From NCBI GenBank assembly GCA_036499625.1, contig DASYDJ010000031.1:248001-312000 (forward strand): a stretch of DNA of 64,000 nt, in the 5' to 3' direction. Each line of letters starts with the position of its first letter. Position 1 is the first letter of the stretch. The stretch comes from JAQBQB01 sp036499625. GTDB taxonomy: Bacteria > Gemmatimonadota > Gemmatimonadetes > Gemmatimonadales > Gemmatimonadaceae. The notes under the pieces are model-generated. The model worked only from the letters and a program-made list of their open reading frames with translations. It ran no database searches and had not been told where the DNA came from. This document shows, in pieces, positions 44,542-52,023 of this stretch. Made by a program: the position numbers and the translations under genes.

Positions 44542-44823
44542 TCAGTGATAGTCGACGATTTCCACGTCATACGCGTTCCCGTCGCTCCAGCGGAAACAGA
44601 TTCGCCATTGATCATTGACGCGAATGCTGTGCTGGCCTGCACGGTCCCCTTTGAGCTTTTCGAGTCGGTTGCCCGGAGGTACTCGCAATTCCTCGAGTTG
44701 CTCGGCGGCGTCAACGACGCCCAGCTTGCGCAGCATCGTTCGTTGCAACTCAGCCGGATAACGGCGGACAGGCTCGCGCTGAAATAACCGCTCGGTGTCG
44801 CGGTCGCCGAAACTGTGAATCAC
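44542..44823 (-). CDS. higB: HigB-family toxin (RelE superfamily)
   Basis: 93 residues. IHSFGDRDTERLFQRE, LEELRVPPGNRLEKLKGD and VNDQWRICFRWSDG are the HigB/killer-protein blocks (ribosome-dependent mRNA cleavage). GTG 44823 lies 5 nt below a -10 box, so the mRNA is probably leaderless. Confidence 0.93.
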   Translation of the reverse strand: MIHSFGDRDTERLFQREPVRRYPAELQRTMLRKLGVVDAAEQLEELRVPPGNRLEKLKGDRAGQHSIRVNDQWRICFRWSDGNAYDVEIVDYH

Positions 44824-44828
44824 CGTGT

Positions 44829-44867
44829 ATAGTAACGCGTGACAGTCATAACGTCAAGCGTTACTAT
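44829..44867 (-). promoter_or_regulatory. higBA promoter and operator
   Basis: TTGACG (44852-44857), 17 bp, TACTAT (44829-44834). ATAGTAACGC and GCGTTACTAT are a perfect 10-bp inverted repeat with 19-nt spacing, one arm over the -10 and the other beside the -35, fitting repression by the HigA-HigB complex. Confidence 0.8.
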
Positions 44868-44887
44868 CGTGTCGACGTCGCTTCTGA

Positions 44888-45268
44888 CTACGCCACATCC
44901 CCGGCGTACCCCGCCGACGCAACGTGTGACTCATTCAAAGTAACCTTGAGCCCCCCGCTGAACTGCCCGCGCAGCCGCGCGCTCATCTGATCGTGAATGT
45001 GCTTCGCTAAGAACTCGGTAGTGGTGAGCTTGCCTTTGAACACCGGCAACTCATCGAGATTCTTATAGCTCAGCGCGCCGACAATCTCCCGCGCTGCTTC
45101 ATCCGCAAAGCCGATGTCGATCACGACATTCTGCGGATTGAGCTTCTCGCTGCTGAACTCGAGATCCACCACGTATGTGGCGCCGTGCATGTTCGCCGCC
45201 GGGCCAAAGAACGGATCCGGCAACGAGTGTGCGATCATCATGTGCGTACGGACGGTTACGGTGTACAT
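44888..45268 (-). CDS. 6-pyruvoyl-tetrahydropterin synthase/QueD homologue with altered active site
   Basis: 126 residues, T-fold of PTPS/QueD length. H14 (IAHSLPD) and H28 (MHG) align with two zinc ligands, but the third is Ala (HGA instead of HGH). The catalytic Cys before it is Ala, and the LDHHxLN motif is replaced by LSYKNLDELP. The substrate-binding Glu equivalent (LNESHV) is kept. So it probably binds a pterin- or flavin-like compound but cannot do the standard reaction. Last gene of the condensation/GCHII/RibD operon, after a REP-like repeat. Confidence 0.8.
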   Translation of the reverse strand: MYTVTVRTHMMIAHSLPDPFFGPAANMHGATYVVDLEFSSEKLNPQNVVIDIGFADEAAREIVGALSYKNLDELPVFKGKLTTTEFLAKHIHDQMSARLRGQFSGGLKVTLNESHVASAGYAGDVA

Positions 45269-45286
45269 GAAACTCCGAGTTGTGTT

Positions 45287-45371
45287 GTCATTCCGAGCGA
45301 ACGCGAGGAATCTTCTCGCTCGCCAATTATAAGACGACCGACGCAAGATCCCTCGCTACGCTCGGGATGAC
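45287..45371. repeat. REP-like palindrome (copy 2)
   Basis: GTCATTCCGAGCGAACGCGAGG ends mirrored by CCCTCGCTACGCTCGGGATGAC. Same family as 119-191. It lies between two cistrons of the flavin/pterin operon and could alter the stability of the message. Confidence 0.8.
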
Positions 45372-45375
45372 AGCG

Positions 45376-47322
45376 TTAGTACTTCACTAATATCGAGAGA
45401 GACGGTGCCGACTCGGCAAACAGCTGCGGCAACGCCGCGAAGTCTACAGTGCGCGTGATGTGCGCGTCGTATACAGGATCGCCGAGCAACCGCATCACGA
45501 GCTCCATGCGCCGGGCATGCGTCCACCCGGCACGCATCCGGCTCGCCACCGACCCCACCTGCGACGACTCGATGCGCTTGCGCTGGTGGTGAAACGCTCC
45601 GCCGAGCGAGATGTTCACCGGCTTCGCGCCATACCAGCTCACGTCGATCACTCGGCCCTCATAGCCGACGGCATCGAGTGCGCTCTGCAACCCGCCACTC
45701 GACGCACTCGCATGAAACGAGAGATCGTAACTTCCCGGCGCAACCTCGGGACTCGCGACGCTGAACCCCATCTGCCCAGCGAACTCCCGCTTCGCCGGAT
45801 CGACATCGGCAATCTGCACGTCGACGCCCGGCATCTGCGATAGCAATCGCGCGATGAACGAACCGACGACACCAAACCCAACAACCAACACGCGATGCCC
45901 GATCGTCACCTCGGAATCCCACACGGCATTCAGCGCAGTCTCGAGATTCGGCGCCAACGTCGCGCGCGACAGCGGAACGTTCTCCGGCACCATGTGCAGA
46001 TCGGCAACGCGCACCGTAGCGCGATCCTGATGGGGATGGAACACGTGCACCGACCGTCCGACGACATCTTCCGGTCCGTCGACCACGACGCCGGTGAGCG
46101 AATACCCGTATTTGACGGGAAACGAAAAGTGTCCGTCCATGTACGCGCAGCGCATTGCGGCCTGCATGTCGTCCGGCACACGACCGCTCGCCACGAGTTG
46201 TTCCGTACCGGGACTCACGGCGGAGTAGTGCGTCTCAATCTCGCACCAACCGGAACGCGGACGCCTGAGCGGCGACGTGTGCAGCGTGCTGCGCCCGCCG
46301 GCGTCGTGCCACAGTGCGCGAGCCGTGCGGTCAGCACGATCGGCATCGGTCGTCGATCCGGCACCAGCCACCTCGATGCCGCTCGCCACGAGCATGACGC
46401 CGTCGTCCACCGTCACGAATTTCGCGCCGTGCAATCGCTGCGCATCGGCAATCCGCGACACGCTCGGCCGCGGAAACGCCGCGCGCCCGTCGCCCACGAT
46501 GATCGGCGCGATGTGAATCTGCAGCACGTCGAGCACGCCTTCGTCGAGAAAGCGCTCGATCGTCATTGCGCCGCCCTCGACATACACCGACGTGATGCCA
46601 CGCTCATAGAGCGCCTCGAGCACTCGGCGCATGCCGAACCGGCCGGTGCACTCGCGTTCCACTTGCAGAACGTCGAACTCGCCGGCGTCCGCGGCCACGG
46701 ATCCAACGATCAGCACAGGCGAGGGCGCCGAGTCGCGCAGTGCGCGCGCGTCGACGTCGGTGCCGATCACCACGCGAATCGGATCGGGCCCGCACACGTG
46801 CCGCACGTTGAGTTTCGGCGCGTCAGTCATCAACGTGCGTGAGCCGATCAACACTGCATCGCACAGTGCACGCATGCGGTGCGCATGGGTCTGATTGCCG
46901 ATGCCGCCAATCCACTTCGAGTCGCCGGTGCTCGTTGCAATCTTCCCGTCGACTGTCTGCGCTACGTGACCCACAGTCACGGCGCGACCGAGCTCGCTCG
47001 CCCACACGGGCGCTAGGCACGCGCTGAGATAGGTCGACGCCAACGCCACTTGTTCGCCCGTCAACGGCCCCGCGCAACCAACGGTAACGCCCACCGCACG
47101 CTCGGCGATGAAGATCGCGTCGCCGTCGAATGCGGGCGACACGGACTCGCCGGTGGTTGCGACAACGAGTCGCCGATCGCGTCCAAGCGGCGCGGCATAC
47201 ACGCCACGCCGCCCTTCGGCAGCGGACACGCGCTGGCGTAGTTGCAGCAATGCGTCCCAGAGCGCGTCGATCGTCGTGGGAAGCTCCGGTACGGCCAGTG
47301 AAGGAATTAAGAGATTACTCAA
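45376..47322 (-). CDS. Fusion of RibD-C/DHFR-like reductase and MDR dehydrogenase
   Basis: 648 residues. About 1-90: unknown. About 105-320: RibD C-terminal reductase fold (HVAQTVDGKIATSTGDSKWI, MRALCDAVLIGSRTLMTD, VYVEGGAMTIERFLDEGVLD). About 345-648: zinc-less MDR dehydrogenase (HYSAVSPGTEQLVASG, VLVVGFGVVGSFIARLLSQM). The reductase of riboflavin synthesis reduces the ribosyl side chain of a pyrimidine. The fusion partner suggests a second redox step on the same product. Start TTG 47322 overlaps the ribA-like stop (TTGA), supporting the rare start. I know of no standard name. Confidence 0.85.
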   Translation of the reverse strand: MSNLLIPSLAVPELPTTIDALWDALLQLRQRVSAAEGRRGVYAAPLGRDRRLVVATTGESVSPAFDGDAIFIAERAVGVTVGCAGPLTGEQVALASTYLSACLAPVWASELGRAVTVGHVAQTVDGKIATSTGDSKWIGGIGNQTHAHRMRALCDAVLIGSRTLMTDAPKLNVRHVCGPDPIRVVIGTDVDARALRDSAPSPVLIVGSVAADAGEFDVLQVERECTGRFGMRRVLEALYERGITSVYVEGGAMTIERFLDEGVLDVLQIHIAPIIVGDGRAAFPRPSVSRIADAQRLHGAKFVTVDDGVMLVASGIEVAGAGSTTDADRADRTARALWHDAGGRSTLHTSPLRRPRSGWCEIETHYSAVSPGTEQLVASGRVPDDMQAAMRCAYMDGHFSFPVKYGYSLTGVVVDGPEDVVGRSVHVFHPHQDRATVRVADLHMVPENVPLSRATLAPNLETALNAVWDSEVTIGHRVLVVGFGVVGSFIARLLSQMPGVDVQIADVDPAKREFAGQMGFSVASPEVAPGSYDLSFHASASSGGLQSALDAVGYEGRVIDVSWYGAKPVNISLGGAFHHQRKRIESSQVGSVASRMRAGWTHARRMELVMRLLGDPVYDAHITRTVDFAALPQLFAESAPSLSILVKY

Positions 47323-47987
47323 GCCGATTCCTTCTCGCCGCGCGGCAAGTGATGTCCCATCCGCTTGCGCTTGGTGGCGAGGTAGCCGGCCGAATGCGCA
47401 TTCGGTTCGGCAATCACACCAATACGGTCCACGACGGTGACGCCCAGCTCCCGGAGCTTGCTCACTTTGTCGGGGTTGTTCGTCATCAGTGAAATGCTTT
47501 CGATTCCGAGGAAATCGAGCATCGTCGGCACCATCTCATACGAGCGCGCGTCGTCGGGCAAGCCCAGGATGCGGTTCGCATCCACGGTGTCGTGTCCGTC
47601 CGCCTGCAGCTCGTACGCGCGAATCTTGTTCGTGAGACCAATGCCGCGGCCTTCCTGCCGCAGATAGATCACGGCGCCGGCGCCGCGGTGCGCGATCTCC
47701 TCGAGCGCAATGTCGAGCTGGTCGCGGCAATCGCACTTGAGCGAGCCGAACACCTCGCCGGTCATGCACTCGGAGTGCACGCGCACCGGGACGCGCTTGC
47801 CGCCCTTCACTTCGCCGTACACGAGAGCAAGATGTTCCAGCGGCACCTGCCGGCGCTCGCCCGTCGCGTGAAAGACGTGCGTACGAAAGACGCCGAAGCG
47901 CGTCGGCAATGCGGTGGAAGCAACCCACTCGATGTCGTCAGGCGAAAACGCGGCGCTCATGTCGGCGATGTCCATTGTGTGTGTCAC
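47319..47987 (-). CDS. ribA: GTP cyclohydrolase II
   Basis: 222 residues. Opens the GTP imidazole ring and removes formate and pyrophosphate, giving the pyrimidine precursor of riboflavin and of some antibiotics. Zinc cysteines in SECMTGEVFGSLKCDCRDQL, catalytic YLRQEGRGIGLTNKI and terminal TNNPDKVSKLRELGV are intact. GTG 47987 lies just inside/behind the condensation gene's stop (1 base apart). Because it sits in an operon with non-riboflavin genes, a secondary-metabolite role is likely. Confidence 0.93.
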   Translation of the reverse strand: MTHTMDIADMSAAFSPDDIEWVASTALPTRFGVFRTHVFHATGERRQVPLEHLALVYGEVKGGKRVPVRVHSECMTGEVFGSLKCDCRDQLDIALEEIAHRGAGAVIYLRQEGRGIGLTNKIRAYELQADGHDTVDANRILGLPDDARSYEMVPTMLDFLGIESISLMTNNPDKVSKLRELGVTVVDRIGVIAEPNAHSAGYLATKRKRMGHHLPRGEKESA

Positions 47988-47988
47988 T

Positions 47989-49317
47989 TCATGCCTCCAG
48001 TGTAAGCTCGGCCACCGATGTATCGGCCATGTCAGGCCAGCGCTCCAGTAAATTCACGAACGCTTCGTAGAATCGAACGGCGTCGTTGCTGCTCACGAGA
48101 TCGGGACAGTGCGTGAGATCGACGCCAAGGGGCGAGTCGCCCTGCGGATCGCGGATGTGGATTGCCGCCGGCTCCGTGTCAGTTCCAGCAAAAATTCCGG
48201 AACGCAGTCGCACGCGCGCGCCACCCACATCCATTTCGAAGCTCGCCGGCTGAAAGCTCAGCGCGAGATCGAACAGCGGAGTGCGCGCGACACCGATCGC
48301 GTCCGCCAAGTGATTGAGCGGAAGCCGCGCGTGGCGATAGTCGCGTCGCAATTGTTTCGACGCGCGACGCGCCAGCTCGGCCAGCGTCTCGCGCGGATCG
48401 ATCTCCAGACGAAACGCCATCGTTCCCGCGAGCAGTCCCACAGTATGGCGCTCGGCCTCGGTCGTGCGATTGTGCGTCGCGAGGCCGAGCGACAGCGTCG
48501 ACCTGTCGAACATCCGGTATGCGAGCGCGCCGAGTGCCGAGACGAAGGCGTGGAACGGTTGGACGTCGTTGACGCGGCAGGCTTCGAGCAGACGTTCGTA
48601 TTGTTCTCGATTCACCACTCGCTGTCGCGGCGTCACGCGCTGCGGCGCGCCCTGCCCCGGTCCAAACAACCGCTCGCTCGGCGTGGCATGTCGCGCCAGC
48701 CAATACGCGAGGTCCGCGCGGTATCGATCGGAGTCGACGTACGCCTCGTCCGAGTCGAGAAAATCGGCGTAGCTCCGGAGATACGATAAATCAGGCGCCG
48801 CGCCGGCCAAGAGACTCGCGTACGCCTCGAGTATCGCCGCAACTCCAACGGCTGCTCCGGACGCATCGATGACCAGGTGATGACAGCGGCAATGCCACGT
48901 CCAATGATCGGGTGCGACGCAAACGAGCAAATGGTCCACGAGCGGCGGCACGGCGAGGTCGAACGGGGTATGGCCCCACTCCTCAACCACGCGCTGCCGC
49001 GACTCGTCTGACTCGGTCGGGCCAGACAAGTCGACGGCCCGAAAGCTGACCGGCACATGGTGCGTCACGACTTGCGACAGCACCCCGCGGCTCCGCGAGA
49101 ACGACGTCCGCAAGGCGTCGGACTGATCGAGCAGTGCCTGCGCCGCGGCGCGAAACTGCTGGGGATCGACCGGCGCGAAAATGTCGATACTCAAGCCAAC
49201 GATGATGCCGCTCGAGTCCCCGTCTCCATCGGCCGCCTGCTTGTCCCAAAAGGCGCGCTGCGCCGTGGACAGGGGACGAACAGTTTCGTTACCCGTTCCA
49301 GCCGGCGGGTAAGCCAT
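47989..49317 (-). CDS. Stand-alone NRPS condensation-like protein
   Basis: 442 residues from ATG 49317. Condensation/acyltransferase fold: LSTAQRAFWDKQ at the start, catalytic HHLVIDASG (HHxxxD present; the usual following Gly is Ala), then NRTTEAERHTVGLLAGTMAF and LFDLALSFQPA. There is no carrier or adenylation domain, so it may join an acyl or aminoacyl group from elsewhere to a small acceptor. First gene of the operon with GTP cyclohydrolase II. Confidence 0.88.
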   Translation of the reverse strand: MAYPPAGTGNETVRPLSTAQRAFWDKQAADGDGDSSGIIVGLSIDIFAPVDPQQFRAAAQALLDQSDALRTSFSRSRGVLSQVVTHHVPVSFRAVDLSGPTESDESRQRVVEEWGHTPFDLAVPPLVDHLLVCVAPDHWTWHCRCHHLVIDASGAAVGVAAILEAYASLLAGAAPDLSYLRSYADFLDSDEAYVDSDRYRADLAYWLARHATPSERLFGPGQGAPQRVTPRQRVVNREQYERLLEACRVNDVQPFHAFVSALGALAYRMFDRSTLSLGLATHNRTTEAERHTVGLLAGTMAFRLEIDPRETLAELARRASKQLRRDYRHARLPLNHLADAIGVARTPLFDLALSFQPASFEMDVGGARVRLRSGIFAGTDTEPAAIHIRDPQGDSPLGVDLTHCPDLVSSNDAVRFYEAFVNLLERWPDMADTSVAELTLEA

Positions 49318-49326
49318 TGCTTCCAT

Positions 49327-49332
49327 ATAGTA
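49327..49332 (-). promoter_or_regulatory. -10 box of the condensation-GCHII operon
   Basis: TACTAT directly precedes ATG 49326; the second in-frame ATG 49317 is about 10 nt below it. The operon is thus probably nearly leaderless. The divergent BTAD regulator gene starts about 150 bases away. Confidence 0.5.
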
Positions 49333-49478
49333 TCTGCCATCCGATAAACGCGTGTCCAGTTTAGGAACACCCGGTTATCACGGCCTTCCAGCGCGGTTAT
49401 CGAGCAGTTATTAACTTCGGGTGGCGCCACTTTTCTTCTGTTTACGTCCATTTTCGACCGAATCGGCCGATCGACGCC

Positions 49479-51878
49479 ATAAAGCTCCTCCTCCTCGGCA
49501 CCGTTGAGATTCGGGGCGCCAGCCCCGAACCCGACGCCGAGCCATTGGCCCAGATCCAGCCGAAGCGCACAGCGCTCTTGGCGTTTTTGGCGATGGCCGG
49601 TGGAACCGTGCGTCGCGACACGCTGCGGGCGCTGCTCTGGCCCGAGCTCGACGACGCTCAGGCACGACGCGCGTTGAACCAGGCCGTTTTTCACCTGCGC
49701 CGCGCGCTGGGCAACGACGCCATCGAGAGCGTCGGCATGGAGTCGGTCACCCTGAGCCCGACCCTTGTCTCGTGCGACGCCGTCGAGTTCGAGGAGCACT
49801 GTCACGCCGGCCGCCTCGAACAGGCGATGGCGCTCTATCGCGGCCCGTTCCTCGGCGGCTTTCACGTGGGAAGTCTCGAGGAGCTCGAGCGTTGGGTCGA
49901 CATGACGCGCGCGCGACTCGCTTCGGCAGCGTTGTCGGCGTGTTCCACTCTCGCTACGGACCGGGCGACCGCCGACCCGCGATCCGCGTTGGCGTGGGCG
50001 CGCCGTGCATACGAGATCGACCCGGGCGACGCCGCGGTCCGGCGCGTCATCATGCTCCACGACGCACTCGGCGACCGCGCCGGTGCGATTCGCGAGTACG
50101 AGCAGTTCGCTCGCCGCATGTCGCAGGAGCTGGACATCGAGCCGTCGCCGGAGACGCGCCAACTCGCCGACGACATTCGCGCGCGCGCCGAGCCGCTCGC
50201 TGGAACACCGGTGAGCGTTCCGGTTGTTCCGATCGTGCCGGCGAACGTCGCGGGCACCCCGGCGTCGCGAGTCAGTGCGCCGTCGCGTGCGCCTTCGCCT
50301 GCGCGGCCGAAACGCAGACTGCCGGTAAAACTCCTCGGCGCTGCTGCACTCGTCTTTGTCGTTGCGGCGCTGGGATGGAAGCTGACTCGCGCCGCTTCGC
50401 CCGCGGACGCCGCTCTACTCACGCATTCCCGCGAAGCGCTCGACGCATATCGCAGCGGCGAAAAGGACCTCGACGCCGGACGGTTCGAATCGGCCGTCGA
50501 AGATTTCCGCCGCGCGGTGGTGAGCGATTCGAACTACGCGATGGCGCAGTACCGCCTGAGTGTCGCCGCGAACTGGACAGGTCAAACAGTACTCTCTAAT
50601 AGCGCCTCGCTGCACGCCGAACACTTGGCGACCACCTTGCCGGGTCGTGACCGTTCGCGAATCGAAGCGTGGGCTCACTATCTTCGCGGCGAGACAGTCG
50701 AGGCGCAACAAGAGTACACGCGGCTCCTGGCCGCCGACTCGACAGACTTCGACGCAGCGTTTTATCTCGCCGAAATTCAGTTCCACTGGGGACCGAGCTT
50801 CGGCTCGCCGGCCGATGCGTCGGCGCCGGCGTGGGATCACGTGCTCCAGCTTCAGCCGAACAACGCGGGCGCGATCATTCATAGAATGCGCATTGCCGCA
50901 TCGGAATTCGACAGCGCCTCGTTCGAGTCGCTGTCGGCACGTTTGCTTCGGTTGGATCCGTCGCCGGATCATCAGATCGAAGTGCGCGCGCTGCGAGCCT
51001 TCTCGTTCGGCGACAGTGCGTCGCAAGCGGCGGCCACCGGCGAGATCGCGTCCGTCGACGCGCTGCGACACAGTCTCGTGCACGAGGCGCTGCTGTATGC
51101 GCGCGACATACGAACCGCATCGCGGCAGCTCATTCCCACGTTATTCATCGGACAGGATTTTCCGAGCTGGGAACAAGGCGAGTTTCTCCTCGGCGCGCAG
51201 GCAAACGTGGCCACCGGAAACGTTGCGGGCGCGTTGGCGACGATCGACTCCGCGGCACGTCTCCAACCGGATCGCGCGCTCGAGTATCGCGCCATGATCG
51301 CATCAATTCCCGGACTGACGATTCCGCCTGGACTGCGCGCGCAGGTGCGACGCGAGCTCGATGCGCCCGCAGGCAAACAGCAGTACAGCACACAGCTCGT
51401 GTTGCGCGACTATTTCCGGTCGTTGCTCGCGACGCGCGATGGCGATTTGCCGACGGCACACCGCGCGCTCGCGGAGCTGTTGAGCCGCGCACCGCATCCC
51501 GGGCCGACGTTCGACACGACTGTCGCGCGCCAGATCGACCGTCTCGCGCGGATCGACGGCGCCGAGATCGCACGCGCCGAAGGCAAACCGGATAGCGCAC
51601 TCGCGATTCTCGGAGCTCCGGCCGTCGAACCGGATTTCCGCATACCATATGTTTGGAGCTATCCGCGCGCCGACGAGCGGTTGCTGCGCGGTGATTTGCT
51701 CGCGCAAGTTGGGCGGAAGAAAGAGGCGCTGGCGTGGTACTCCACGTTTCCGGATCCTGGGGCGTACGATCTCGCCTACCTGCCGGTGGCGCTGGAACGG
51801 CGCGCCGCAGTCGCGACCGAGATTGGCGACACGCAATCCGCGAATTGGGCTCGAATGCGGTTGGCGGAGCTGAAATAG
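49479..51878 (+). CDS. BTAD/SARP-like transcriptional activator with TPR region and membrane helix
   Basis: About 799 residues if counted from codon 49479. The conserved N-terminus of this family (KLLLLGTVEIRGASPEP then PKRTALLAFLAMAGGTV) is encoded from 49479, but that codon is ATA and no ATG/GTG/TTG lies in frame before TTG 49545. It has a winged-helix DNA-binding part, BTAD helices (VEFEEHCHAGRLEQAMALYR), one membrane helix (LLGAAALVFVVAALGW) and a long extracytoplasmic TPR region. Divergent from the condensation operon, so a candidate regulator of it and of the lipoprotein downstream. Confidence 0.85.
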   Translation: MKLLLLGTVEIRGASPEPDAEPLAQIQPKRTALLAFLAMAGGTVRRDTLRALLWPELDDAQARRALNQAVFHLRRALGNDAIESVGMESVTLSPTLVSCDAVEFEEHCHAGRLEQAMALYRGPFLGGFHVGSLEELERWVDMTRARLASAALSACSTLATDRATADPRSALAWARRAYEIDPGDAAVRRVIMLHDALGDRAGAIREYEQFARRMSQELDIEPSPETRQLADDIRARAEPLAGTPVSVPVVPIVPANVAGTPASRVSAPSRAPSPARPKRRLPVKLLGAAALVFVVAALGWKLTRAASPADAALLTHSREALDAYRSGEKDLDAGRFESAVEDFRRAVVSDSNYAMAQYRLSVAANWTGQTVLSNSASLHAEHLATTLPGRDRSRIEAWAHYLRGETVEAQQEYTRLLAADSTDFDAAFYLAEIQFHWGPSFGSPADASAPAWDHVLQLQPNNAGAIIHRMRIAASEFDSASFESLSARLLRLDPSPDHQIEVRALRAFSFGDSASQAAATGEIASVDALRHSLVHEALLYARDIRTASRQLIPTLFIGQDFPSWEQGEFLLGAQANVATGNVAGALATIDSAARLQPDRALEYRAMIASIPGLTIPPGLRAQVRRELDAPAGKQQYSTQLVLRDYFRSLLATRDGDLPTAHRALAELLSRAPHPGPTFDTTVARQIDRLARIDGAEIARAEGKPDSALAILGAPAVEPDFRIPYVWSYPRADERLLRGDLLAQVGRKKEALAWYSTFPDPGAYDLAYLPVALERRAAVATEIGDTQSANWARMRLAELK

Positions 51879-52023
51879 CGCTCGAGTAGCACTGGAATAG
51901 CGCAAAATTGTGCGTGGTAATCGCGCTGATAATCGCCGCGAAACGAGATGATAACCGGGCGTTGTCATATTCTCGCCCGTACCTCGCGATTCCCCAGCGC
52001 TTTTCCCCCGCACTGTGATCCAC

